Source: Balanoglossus misakiensis (Eukaryota; Hemichordata). Taken from it: a DNA stretch of 64,000 nucleotides. The notes beneath the pieces are model-generated. The model was given only the letters and a program-made list of their open reading frames with translations. It made no database searches and had not been told where the DNA came from. The translations under genes and the position numbers were made by a program. This document shows positions 1 through 9,830 of the stretch, one piece after another; positions within the stretch are counted from its first letter, which is position 1, and every line of letters starts with the position of its first letter. The stretch lies in contig CM082591.2 in the NCBI GenBank assembly GCA_040954595.2, positions 8,432,001 to 8,496,000 on the forward strand, read 5' to 3'.

Positions 1-120
1 GGATGTATTCAATTTGATGTAACTGTTTTAACAGGGCAAATAGTTGCTGATGAGTTTGTAACTATGACGCCGAATACAACGAGTAGATTAAATTTACCTC
101 TATGAAACGATCTACGTTTT

Positions 121-252
121 GTGTTTCTGTTTCGGCGTATGACTCGATAGGGGAAATCCCCTCAAATCACGTGACGTGGAGGTCATACCTTAGCACAGCA
201 CTGAACGCTTGGGTCTCTTCTCCAGCTAGACCAGCTACCATTACCCAAAGGG
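121..252 (+). promoter_or_regulatory. Cassette 1A: kappaB-like site, E-box, putative noncoding first exon
   Basis: GGGGAAATCCCC at 150-161 is palindromic and fits the NF-kappaB consensus GGGRNWYYCC. CACGTGAC (E-box of the USF/MiT type) follows at 168-175, then AGGTCATACC. About 75 bases further on, CAAAGG|GTAAGG at 252 is a good splice donor. The same order recurs at 391-536, 4935-5060 and 5195-5293, so this looks like a duplicated promoter with an untranslated first exon that would splice to the DED exon at 1571. Motifs are seen; promoter function is inferred. Confidence 0.4.
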
Positions 253-390
253 TAAGGTGAACTTTACTTTGTTCAAAATTTGCCGGTGTCAAACAAGGTA
301 TAAAACACGACGCTGGGTTATTGTTTTTGGTAGGCGTTCGACGACTATAGTTATGAACCTATCTACTTTTATGTTGTCTTTTAACATGGC

Positions 391-536
391 ACAGTCGTTC
401 AGCACATACATGACCCAATCGGGGAAATCTCACACACCACGTGACACGGGGGTCATTCTTCTGTACAACACTGAACGCTTCCAGGATTCGAGAAAAACGG
501 ATATTTTCCGGTGAGACCAGCCGCAGCTACCCAAAG
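391..536 (+). promoter_or_regulatory. Cassette 1B: second copy of the kappaB/E-box/first-exon cassette
   Basis: Shares with cassette 1A the order CAGTCGTTCAGCAC, GGGGAAATCT (421-430, one mismatch to the kappaB consensus), CACGTGAC (438-445), GGGGTCAT, a CTGAACGCTT block and the donor CCAAAG|GTAATT at 537. The copy lies about 270 bases downstream of 1A, so the upstream region of DED gene 1 seems to hold two tandem alternative first exons. Confidence 0.38.
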
Positions 537-540
537 GTAA

Positions 541-1570
541 TTAGGTAAACATTACAAACAAATTACCTTACACATTCATAGCATGCTAAATGTATTACTG
601 CTACATTGCGCTTATAACAATCGAAAACCCGGTCGTAAAACGACAACGCAAAAAATAGAGTCAACTGTATTCATGGCATGGTATTAAAAATTTCAACGAA
701 TAAATCTACTATACACAGTTTCAAAATGACAGCGTTTATCGTAGGCCTAAATGTGATAATTTGAAAGATAGAAAATTCCTTATATTTAACCTTTTGTATA
801 CGCCAGAGTTGTCATATGCACCCCGGAAAGATGTAACCTATAGACGACGTGTCTTAATCCAAGGCAGCGTTGAAAATTTCGGGTGACTCATTGCCACGCG
901 CACTCTTAAATGCTGTAACCAGACTATTGTGTTCAGTTTTCTTTAGAGAAATGTCTTTTAAAAGGGAGGGGTCACAAAGAGTGACTTTTGCATAAATGTC
1001 TTCTGTGAAATTGGAGAGCCAATATAAATCGTTTTCAATTCGTTTTCACCAACTACAATTCACCCGTTTTCGCTAAAATTAAATAATAAAATGAACTTGA
1101 AGGGCTTCAAAATAGTGCATTCTGGGGGGGGGGGGGGACGTGTCAAGTGTGATTGTTGTAGCATATGACCTAGTCTCAACCATTGGTGCACAGTTGACTT
1201 GCGGTTGATGAAAACTACTTCTATTGGCTATTACAATTACATCGCAGAAGATGCAGATGCAAAAATCACCCTTAGTGACCCATCTCTTTAATTCCCATAG
1301 CACAGAAAAAAATAAGATCGCTAGTCGTTTCATGATGAACGCATGTAGTATTTTTTCTCAGTATCTTCCTATGACCAAACCATATTATTATGAAACCTGT
1401 ACTAGGTGCAGGTAAAAAGGAGTTTTCGTTTAACTCTTGGCAGTGAATTTTATGTTTATTTTGATGTAGCGTGATGCGCGATGGCGTAAATGTCATTGTT
1501 TTTAAAGTTACACAACTTTGATCATCACACAACTATACTGATTCTGACTTTCCTTTCGTAGATACTTCAG
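541..1570 (+). other. Presumed first intron and 5' flank of DED gene 1
   Basis: No ORF of note. Blocks at 810-900 and 1395-1560 align by eye with 5565-5650 and 5780-5945 upstream of DED gene 2, so the whole 5' region was duplicated with the coding exon. A run of about 13 G lies at 1125-1137. The segment ends in the acceptor ACTTCAG at 1564-1570, matched by ACTTAAG at 5940-5946 in the second copy. Confidence 0.4.
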
Positions 1571-1864
1571 CCCGCGATGGAAAATCAGATAAATCGACTC
1601 AAATGCTTGTATTACGATCTGGATGGACAGATCGTCAGAGATAACCTTGACGAGATGAAGGTACTCCTCAGCGACAAAATAAAACCACGTGACATCGAAA
1701 GTTTAACCAAGTCATACAAAGTCTTCGAGAAATTAGAAGAGCTGGGGTATATATCAGAGAACGACCTTGAACTCTTAATCAACCTCTTCAAGACGATGAA
1801 GATGCCAAAATTAATAAAGATGATAGAGGAATATCTAACACCCGAGCATGACGCACCTGTTTAG
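1571..1864 (+). CDS. DED-only protein (tandem paralogue of the DED-NHL gene)
   Basis: The coding part is 1577-1864, 95 residues. The sequence fits a death effector domain (DED): a six-helix death-fold module that self-associates in apoptosis and innate immune adaptors such as FADD, caspase-8 and FLIP. Helix 2 begins near residue 24 (EMKVLL), followed by KIKPRD, the VFEKLEELG helix with YISENDLELL at about 58-67, and a last helix MPKLIKMIEEYL; the classical RxDL motif is not obvious. The start is the ATG just after an acceptor (ACTTCAG) and matches the start of the paralogue at 5953. Alignment with that paralogue shows TAC changed to TAG two codons before its splice donor, so this copy ends where the other splices on. 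It may act as a DED-only decoy or regulator, or be a decaying copy; both are inference. The domain call is firm. Confidence 0.8.
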   Translation, partial: PAMENQINRLKCLYYDLDGQIVRDNLDEMKVLLSDKIKPRDIESLTKSYKVFEKLEELGYISENDLELLINLFKTMKMPKLIKMIEEYLTPEHDAPV

Positions 1865-3107
1865 AGTACATACATGTATTACCACTGTCAAGCAGAACAG
1901 TTGCAATTCAAACAGTTGACAGAAATAGACACTAGTGGTGACATTGAAGGACATACCAAAAGAGATTGCAGGATCACCATTTTTGTTTTTAAAATACATT
2001 GATGTACAATTGTAAAACTCAGGAAATTGAAAATATTTCAAAATTTAACGGAAATATCGGCCATTTTATCTCCGTCTGGTATAATTCAGTGTTTAGTAGC
2101 GTTGAACAAGTTAACGTGATCAAGATCTTGTCGACATAAACTCCAATTCCCCTTGCCAGCTACTTCTAGTTTTTTTCACACCAGTTATAAAGAGAACGCA
2201 ACCCGAAACAAAAATTGTCCGATAGAGAGTTTAAAAACCACATATTACCTGACAGATACCATTGCATTCTTGTTATTCACATTAAATTGTTGTTAAACAT
2301 AAATAGTTGTTTAGGCCAGTGCCACTGTTTTCATAGTCAGGGCCTGCGATGTCTCATGTGTACATTTTGTTTGTGTCACGATTTGTCCCGTTTTGTTGGT
2401 TATATGACGTAGTGCAAATGCTTCAATTAATGATTGATTGGTAAATAAATAAATTAATGTATGAAGAAAGGCATACTATGCATATCGTGGGATATATTTT
2501 GTTGTGATTTTCCAAGTTCATTAGAAAGAGGGCGATGTCTCGTTCGGACAGGCTAGCGAATCGTTAAAGGGACAAAGTCTCTCTCTCGCTGCCCCCTTTC
2601 CCATGAATTATGTTTGTTAGAAGAAACTGTTTATGTTATTTTACACGTGGATATATAGTGAATCAACGTTCAATCACACACAACTACACAAAATCAATAT
2701 ATGGTCTGTACCGTGTATTTGAGCGCGAGCTTCAATTCTTAGAGTACATGCGCAAGTGTATGTTGCCGTCTGGCACTGGAAACGCAAACGTACGTGGTCG
2801 CCCACAACTCATTGCATCAGCATAGACACTTAAACGAGCCTGGAAAACTGCAGGGCGGATAAAACATTTGGTTCCTCGGAAATTCAATGTTGTAATGAAA
2901 TCAAAACGCTCTGTGGCGTTGGGAACCTACCGTCAGTTCTTGGTTGTGGTAGTTCACAGTAAACTACAAGCCATGTGTGGTCATCTTGTGAGTTAATTAT
3001 GATTTGGAGTAAGTTTTTAGTGGATTTTTGACTTAAAAAGAGAGACTTTGACCCATTTAACATTAGAAATAGTGGCATTTAACACAAATGTGGTGTTAAT
3101 GTTACAG
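1865..3107 (+). other. 3' region of DED gene 1: likely UTR, poly(A) signals and old intron
   Basis: No supported ORF. The bases after the stop keep similarity to the splice donor of the paralogue (GTACAT here, GTAAGT there). Overlapping AATAAA signals lie at 2444-2453 and could end the transcript. 3072-3107 matches the end of intron 1 of the paralogue (6461-6497), including TGGTGTTAAT before the acceptor. Confidence 0.4.
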
Positions 3108-3160
3108 GTAAAGACAAGGGGGGGGGGTAAATGGAATGATAATCGTTAAACATCTTTAAG
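3108..3160 (+). pseudogene. Remnant of linker exon 2 of the duplicated DED gene
   Basis: Follows an acceptor (GTTACAG at 3101-3107) and aligns with the intact exon at 6498-6550: both run from GAC/GCGAGGG-like sequence into AATGATAATCGT. Here the middle is replaced by a run of about ten G, and the frame soon meets TAA. Exon 2 of gene 1 is therefore dead, consistent with the stop gained in exon 1. No remnant of exons 3 or 4 was recognised before 4795. Confidence 0.6.
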
Positions 3161-3231
3161 CATCTTTAATCTGTGGGTAAGAAACTGTCCAGATTTGAAA
3201 CATGACAATGACACCCAAACAAAATCGCAAT

Positions 3232-3289
<58 letters not shown>
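3232..3289. repeat. (AAC)n microsatellite
   Basis: About 19 uninterrupted AAC units. A similar tract lies at 11602-11659. Confidence 0.97.
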
Positions 3290-4790
3290 TTGAATTACTG
3301 ACAGACAAAGTGGCACATCCTTTAATATTGATGAAGCCACAAATCAAACTGAATATTCAGTGATCAGAGACCGTATTGACGGTATCCAAACATCTGTGTA
3401 TGCAGACTGCACAGCCGAGAAACACCAACTTTCGAGTACATTGTACTTGCCGTGATGAAATGGGTGAATTTCGTTTTCTCATCTAAAATTATGGTTCTTG
3501 TTTACGTAGACGATGTTTACATAACCAGATTTCGGTGGATCATTAAAACAAATTTATGCGTCAATCGTTCCCACTTATTATACGGAAATAAGGACTTGTG
3601 ACTTTAAGCATGATTCTTACCGATGGCTGACTGTTGCTATATGTACACGCGTTCATTAATCGACGAGAAGTACAGATGAACATAGCGCCCTCAGTGTACG
3701 GTAGCGAGAATAGCTCCAGACCCCACCCCGCCTACTACTTTCTCCCCTCTCTCTAATATGTTTCTATGCAACACACACTTAATATAAGATAAAACTCATT
3801 GTCCGAGGACATCAGTAGTTTTAACCAGCTCCCGTAACTGGGCCGTGTCTCGTTTCATAGCGGTGAGATGTTGAGATGCTATTATTCGAACTTGTCAAAC
3901 TTCTGTTGTTATTGCATGCCATATACTCCACTGCTTATCGGCTTTTGAATTCATTCCAATTGTAGTCTCCATGGCATGCAGGGGTTCAAGATCTCAATGT
4001 CTGTGAAATTATTTTCAGAGCAAAAATAGTGTGATCAAAAGCAGGCGCTATTAAAGCCACATGCTTTCGGGTTGCGAATGCCTGTTGGCCAAATGTAAGC
4101 ACTCAATTTGATACTATTATTGTAGCTGCATAGAGATCGATATTTCAAGTATTTTGTGAGCAATATCGCCCACTAGTATTTCAGTAGTTTTTGCTGGAAT
4201 CTGTTTAGCGTACCAACTAAAAGGCCATTAGGTAAACCATTTTCACAGTTTGTATATTTTGAGTTTACATATGAGACGTATACAAGGGTATTGCGCAATC
4301 GATGCGTTTTAGGCTATATAGTGATGTCAAGTCTGCACGGACAGTATTTGGAGAGGTCGCGGTAACATTTTTGACTGCGTCATCTTGAGTTTGACGCATT
4401 CATAAAAAATTGTATTAAAGATAGCTAGAAACTGGAGTTGAGCGTGTCGAACGCGGCGTACCTCTCAGAAATCGCCCCAAAACACACGGAAGATCGTTGT
4501 AAATGGGCAAATGGGATAGCAGGTATGAATTTTGACATGGAATGAGTGGAATCGATGCAGATTTATTGATTAATTTTCACCTCTGTGTGAGTGAAAACAT
4601 CTACGGAACTTGGCAATGCATCTGTCAAAATTGGATTTGGTTGCATGTGTCCGAGGCGAACACCGTGTATATCCGATCGCCGTGTATACAAGACCCAACT
4701 CGCAAGCGACTGTGACTGTTAGTACTGTATATAACGATAGAGTCTTAGAGAGCCACATTAAAGATATGCCACATCAGTCAAGAACATGAA
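3290..4790. other. Intergenic stretch between the two DED genes
   Basis: No credible exon, RNA gene or transposon end was found. NHL-coding sequence was looked for, because gene 1 should once have had it, and none was recognised. Confidence 0.4.
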
Positions 4791-4934
4791 TGAATAAATT
4801 GTTTAGTTCTGCTACAATTATAATAGGGAATATGGTTGCTGATAAGTTTGTAACTATGACAACGAACCCTAAAGGTACGATAAATTGACAATTATGAAAT
4901 GATTTACCTTTATTTGTTTTCTGTTTGTATTTGA

Positions 4935-5060
4935 CAGTCGCTCAGCATATGATATGACTCATTCGGGAAATCCCCACAAACCACGTGACATGTAGGTCAT
5001 ACCTTTGCAAAGAATACTTGGCTCTCGTTCTCGGCGAGACCAACCACCATCACGCAGAAG
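4935..5060 (+). promoter_or_regulatory. Cassette 2A: kappaB-like site, E-box and first-exon donor for DED-NHL gene
   Basis: GACAGTCGCTCAGCAT is followed by GGGAAATCCC (4965-4974, perfect kappaB consensus), CACGTGAC (4982-4989), AGGTCATACC and the donor GCAGAAG|GTAAGG at 5061. The surrounding 4798-5100 aligns with 20-300, so this is the copy of cassette 1A that came with the gene duplication. Confidence 0.42.
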
Positions 5061-5194
5061 GTAAGGTTAACATGAGATTTTGAAATATTGCCGGTGTCAA
5101 ACAATGAATCAAACACGGTGATAGCTTTTAGTAGTTTAACGTTTTCGACGACTAGTATGAAATAATCCTCTTTCGTGTTTTGTTGGTTCGCGAC

Positions 5195-5293
5195 AGCCGT
5201 TCAGCACCTGACTCATTCGGGATCGCACGAACCACGTGACACGGGGTCGTCCCTTTACAGAGCACTGAACACTCACGAGATTTGAGAACAAAA
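5195..5293 (+). promoter_or_regulatory. Cassette 2B: degenerate fourth copy
   Basis: GACAGCCGTTCAGCAC, CTCATTCGGGATCGC (the kappaB-like core is lost), CACGTGAC (5233-5240), ACGGGGTC, a CTGAACACTC block and AAAAG|GTATGG at 5294. The E-box is kept in all four cassettes, the kappaB-like core in three. Confidence 0.35.
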
Positions 5294-5295
5294 GG

Positions 5296-5946
5296 TATGG
5301 CAAATTGTACTTGTTCATGTAGGCTGTCGATGTCAAACAAGTTACTACACACAGCCACTGATATCTGTTATTACTGCCAAATATCACTTACAACAACCCA
5401 ATGTCTGGTCGTAAAAATACAACGTTTGGTTGAAGTACAGTCATCCATCGTTCTAATATTTCATCTAGAAAACATTAAATAATTCCAGAGTGTTGCAAAA
5501 ATGACAATATTTCCTCAAACCAAACAAACAAACACATTCCTTCTATTTTGCACGCCTGGATTGTCATATGCAACCCGAGGACGATGTAATCTGTAAATGT
5601 CATGTCTTAGCTCAATGTCACGTAAACGATTTTGGGAGACCCATCTAACACATAATACTGTAACAAGAGTATTGCGTTGAGTGTTCTTTATGTACAGGTG
5701 TTTAATGTCCACGTTACTGTAAAAATAAGTTAAAATCTGCCTGCCCTTTCCTATGAAAAACTATATCGTTATGAAACCTCTGCTAGCTAGGTGCAGGTTA
5801 TTTGACTTTGTTGTTTAACTGTTTGCTGTGCAGGGTATATTCATTTTCGTGTAGCGTCTTGTGTGATAGAGAAGTTTTTAGACTGAGCAAATTGTGGTTA
5901 CAGTACAAGCATACTAATTAGGACTATGTTTTCTTTGGCACTTAAG
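5296..5946 (+). other. Presumed first intron of the DED-NHL gene
   Basis: Aligns in blocks with 560-1570. No coding potential beyond chance ORFs. Ends in a T-rich tract and the acceptor-like ACTTAAG just before the coding exon. Confidence 0.4.
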
Positions 5947-5952
5947 TTCGCG

Positions 5953-6253
5953 ATGGCAAATCAGATAAATCCACTGAAGTGCTTGTTTCATGATCTGGAT
6001 GAAGGGATCGCCGACGAAAAAATTGGCATTATGAAAAGCCTCCTCGAAGACCAAATAACACCACGTGACAGGGGACGTTTAAATTGGTCATATGAAGTCT
6101 TCGAGAAATTGGAACAGCGGGGGCACATATCAGAGAACAACCTTGATCTTTTAAAAGAACTTTTCGAGAAGATGGGGATGCCCAAATTAAAGGAGATGGT
6201 AGAGAATTTTAAAACACCCCATGACCACTCTGACACCAACGTGGCTGTTTACA
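5953..6253 (+). CDS. DED-NHL protein, exon 1 (death effector domain)
   Basis: Encodes residues 1-100 of the gene spanning 5953-8400. The domain matches the DED at 1577 almost helix for helix (MKSLLEDQITPRD, VFEKLEQRGHISENNLDLL, MGMPKLKEMV). An ATG nine codons upstream at 5926 is open, but the start at 5953 matches the paralogue and sits right after the acceptor. The donor is TTTACA|GTAAGT at 6254 and leaves phase 1. DEDs recruit other DED proteins to signalling complexes, so this exon would link the NHL part to an apoptosis or innate-immune pathway. The domain is well supported; expression is not known. Confidence 0.82.
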
Positions 6254-6497
6254 GTAAGTAATGAAATTATACCGTAGTTAAGCATGACAGTTCCAATTGA
6301 AGTTGTTATCTCACTGAAGAAGCAGATGCTCGGACATAATCTCTTCAGAATCGATAAGTAGCGCATTTGTCACCCGCACTGTTTGGTCCGAGAAGATTAT
6401 CAACATGTATATTTTGACCGATTAGCCAGAGTTTGTAAGCTGATTGCTAATATTGGAAAAGAAGGGACATAACACAATTATGGTGTTAATCTTTCAG

Positions 6498-6650
6498 GAA
6501 AAGGCGAGGGAAGCACAGCAAATGATAATCGTGAAACACTATCAGTCACACAGACCGAAAACAAATTTAAAAATGGACAAAACAAGGTTATCAATGAAAC
6601 AAATGAAAGTCTCCAGACAGAAGCAATTGGTAAAATCGTCAAAGATGCAG
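6498..6650 (+). CDS. DED-NHL protein, exon 2 (linker)
   Basis: Bounded by the acceptor TTAATCTTTCAG (ends 6497) and the donor GATGCAG|GTAATA at 6651. Length 153 (51 codons), so it keeps phase 1 and is open throughout when joined to exon 1. The product is polar, rich in Asn, Thr, Glu and Lys, without a recognised fold. A degenerate duplicate survives at 3108. Confidence 0.65.
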
Positions 6651-6948
6651 GTAATAATTAAAAAAGAAAGAAAGAAACGGTTCATTTCGCTGTGTGTGAC
6701 AAAATGGTTTAATAAGCTCCACACAGAAGACGTAGACTACTGCCAGTAGTGTTGATTAGTGATGTATAATAAAACAGTTTCTAAATATGAACAAATTTGC
6801 TGCAAATAAGTATAGCAAATCATTGATACCTAGTAAAACTGATTTGTAAGTGTATGTTGCTTCACCCGCCTAAATGTTGATATTTTAAATTCTACAATAC
6901 TACATGCATACCACACTATCATATACCTTTTTTATTATTTTACGCCAG

Positions 6949-7128
6949 TGAAATCAGCCGTTTCCGAAGAACTTAAAAATTTCAAGGTTCAACATCAAGC
7001 AAGAAATACATCACCATTGACGCCAGAAAAACAGTCTCCTGGAATCTGTGACACAAGTCAGTTTGAGTCAAGTGATAAGGGACTATTTGAGGGGAAAGAG
7101 ACTGATGCAGAAAAGGAAAGACATAGAG
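6949..7128 (+). CDS. DED-NHL protein, exon 3 (linker)
   Basis: Acceptor TTTTACGCCAG ends at 6948; donor ACATAGAG|GTAATC at 7129. Length 180, again phase 1 and open across both junctions. Ser/Thr/Lys/Glu-rich with several Ser-Pro and Thr-Pro dipeptides (TSPLTPEKQSP), so probably a disordered linker that may be phosphorylated. No domain is recognised. Confidence 0.65.
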
Positions 7129-7576
7129 GTAATCAGTCTGGGAACACCATTGTAGTTCCTATCATAGGCATTATAATGTAAACCACAGGCAAGGAAGTGT
7201 TGGGGGGGGGGGGGCAAATAATACTACCAAATAACACATTTTAAAGAGATAATTTTATCAAACGCCAGCAGGTCATCCTATGTTATATCATTTGTCATTT
7301 TAGTCTGAGAAGATTTGATGAAATACATTTTCTTATTCATGTGCCTGTAACAATTACTTTGAAAATATAATGCCACTAAAGATTTATGGCAAAATGTTTA
7401 ACTAAAAGTTTACTTTCATAATTCTCTTGAATTGTAATTAAAACGTTGTGTATAAAACAAGAACTGCTCTTATATCGAAACGTGAACCATGTATTGTTTT
7501 AATCAGTCCTTTATGCCGTTCTGTTACCGATTATTTTAGCACTGGTTGAATAAACGCTCTTTTGCTTTTACTACAG
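7129..7576 (+). other. Intron 3 of the DED-NHL gene
   Basis: AT-rich, with a G-run at 7201-7212. Ends in TTTGCTTTTACTACAG at 7576. Nothing else seen. Confidence 0.55.
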
Positions 7577-8400
7577 AAACGGCCGGGCCAGTTTACAAGA
7601 CATCTGTCCTATGTGGACAATTTGATGCACCGCGTGGGGTTTTCTTCCGTGGAGATAATGGCCTGGTTGCTGTGAATACGGGTAGAAAGAACAATTTTTA
7701 CGTGGTTGACAAAAATCATACTTCTGGAAAGACCGTCACACCGAAGAGTCCATTTTACAAGCCATTCCGCCCGTGGGATGTCGCTATGTCTGGCGACAAT
7801 TTTATCTTCGCCGACCGCGCAAATAGTCAGGTAATCGTCTGGAACGAATAGGATGGTGTTGTTCGAGCATTTGGAAGCAAGGAAGACATAGAACCCCGAG
7901 GCATAACAGTGCACAAGGGCTTCACCATTGTAACCGACGTCAAATATCACCGAGTCTTGAAATACACGGACGACGGTACTTTTGTCGCTGAAACGGGAGG
8001 GAAAGGCACAGCCGAGGGAAGATTCAAATGGCCTGAATCGGTCACTGTCGACAGCGAAGACCGTGCAATCGTGTCAGACAGAGACAACCATCGTTTGCAG
8101 GTGTTCAGTTTTGAGGATCTCACCTTTCAGATATCGTTCGGCTCCAAAGGGTCGTGCAACGGTCAGCTAGAGGATCCACAGGGACTCGATGTCGACGCCA
8201 ATGACAACGTGTATGTCTGTGATGCTGGAAATCGAAGAATCGTGAAGTATGACCCGCAAGGACAGTGGTTACACAACATAGGCGACGTCAACATTCGGGC
8301 ACCGTCCTCGATTGCCGTCAGCAGACTTTCCAATCCCCAGATTGCCGTTTCAGAACTTGTTGAGAATCGCATAACATTGTTTTCAGAATGTTACAGTTAG
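7577..8400 (+). CDS. DED-NHL protein, exon 4 (NHL-repeat domain) with in-frame TAG
   Basis: Joined in phase 1 to exon 3 and open to TAG at 8398 apart from one in-frame TAG at 7849-7851 (codon 303 of 486). NHL repeats, the beta-propeller blades of TRIM2/3, LIN-41 and Brat, are clear after the stop: GRFKWPESVTVDSEDRAIVS-DRDNHRLQVF and GQLEDPQGLDVDANDNVYVC-DAGNRRIVKYD, with weaker blades before it (FDAPRGVFFRGDNG, PFRPWDVAMSGDNF). NHL propellers bind proteins or RNA; here the domain is probably the recognition half and the DED the signalling half. The stop could be a true null, an allele, a sequencing error or a readthrough site. The frame after it is undamaged for 182 codons, so the change looks recent or tolerated. 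Confidence 0.75.
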
Positions 8401-8695
8401 ACCGGATATTGATATCCCAAAAACTAGAGCAAATTGTGGTAGTCCTATTATGGATATAAAATTACAGATGAATTCATAGAAATGGACATGGTATATATGA
8501 ATATTGCTGTCAACTGATGGAATTGGCTATACACGTCAACAGGAGTCGAGCTCACGCAGTTTTGACAACACAGTTTAGCCACTTGATCACATACAAAACC
8601 ACTCGACCGTGTTCATCTAACAACCTTTGACCTGCATGTGCTCAATTATGCTACTGACAGCAAATGCCGACAGTAAGCGCAAGGACTGAAGGCCG
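8401..8695. other. 3' flank of the DED-NHL gene
   Basis: No AATAAA close to the stop was seen. Nothing further recognised. Confidence 0.35.
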
Positions 8696-8698
8696 TTA

Positions 8699-9827
8699 GG
8701 AACCGTTCAGTTTTTACGGCCGGGGGGGGGGGCGGCAAAATCCAGGGGAGGGGGTCACTTAAATTTTAAAGTCCTAAAGGGGGGGGGGTCATCTGGTTTT
8801 TTTAAACGTTTAGGGGGGGGGGGTCACATACTTTTGCCACCGAACTTTTGCTTTTGAGTCCACGAAATTGCAGTTTTCGCGCCCTTTATTTTGCAAAATT
8901 TTCTAATGCACACCCACCCCCTTCATACTCCGCCACATTTCATTTTTTGCTGGTTTGTCTAGTGTACCAGGGCAGAGTGCTTGCCACCCCAACCCCACCG
9001 ATGATAATATTTAACAAGGTAAATACATAAGGGAGAATAATCGTTTAAAGAATTTCACATAACTGATAGTTTCGCGCTGCATCTTCTATATACTAGAAGT
9101 TTTATAAATGATGTCATGACGTGGATGACGCCAATCTTCGAACTTTGAGTGGAGTGGCAAAAGTAAAATTGGTCCTCCCAAACATTGAGATAATTTGCTT
9201 TTGAGTTCATTAAAATGCAACTTTGCGCTACATATTTTACAAAAATTTCTTATGTGGGAGGGGGACACCCCCTCCCACACCAACCCCCTCCATGCATTTA
9301 TTTGCTGGTTTGTCTAATGTACCGGGCCAGACTTCTTGCCACCCCACCCCCGATGCTTACTAAGTACTTTGAGTGGAGTGGCAAAATTAAAATTTGTCCT
9401 CCCTAACATTGAGTTAATTTGCTTTTGAGTTCATTAAAATGGAACTTTGAGCACCGTATTTTACAAAATTTTCACCCCCGCCACTTTTCTTGTTTTACCA
9501 ATTCTAGCAACTATTGTATTGACTTGTCATTTTAATTTGTTCATAGATTTCTATTTTGCAACGATATACTATTATATACTTCAATTACTTTAAGAAATTT
9601 ATAATTGAGGTGTGAGGAGCCTCATTCCCTATATTGCATACAGTGTACATAGGATCAGGACGGCGAATGTTTTGGGCGGGGGGGGGGGTCATCATATTTT
9701 TGGGTCTGTCAAAGGGGGGGGGGTCATCATTTTTTGGTCCTGGACGAAGGGGGGGTCGGCCTGATTTTGAAAACCGATGACACAAACTTGCCGCCCCCCC
9801 CCCCTGCCGTAAAAACTGAACGGTCCC
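8699..9827. mobile_element. Harbinger-like nonautonomous element, copy A
   Basis: Ends are inverted: GGAACCGTTCAGTTTTTACG at 8699 and its complement CGTAAAAACTGAACGGTCCC ending at 9827. TTA flanks both sides (8696-8698 and 9828-9830), the 3-bp target duplication typical of PIF/Harbinger. The interior has G- or C-runs, GGGTCATCAT-like blocks and two or three diverged copies of a segment with GTGGGAGGGGG and a TTTGCTGGTTTGTC block. No transposase ORF. Length 1129; copy B at 43512 is in reverse orientation. Confidence 0.82.
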
Positions 9828-9830
9828 TTA

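Noticed and set aside
1686-1693. CACGTGAC inside the DED coding exon (also at 6062)
   Set aside because: Encodes the conserved Pro-Arg-Asp of the domain, so the match to the upstream E-boxes is probably coincidence.
3146-3347. Poly-Cys and poly-Leu ORFs
   Set aside because: Translations of the (AAC)n tract.
5926-5952. Upstream ATG of the DED-NHL gene as the start
   Set aside because: It lies before the likely acceptor, and the paralogue lacks it.
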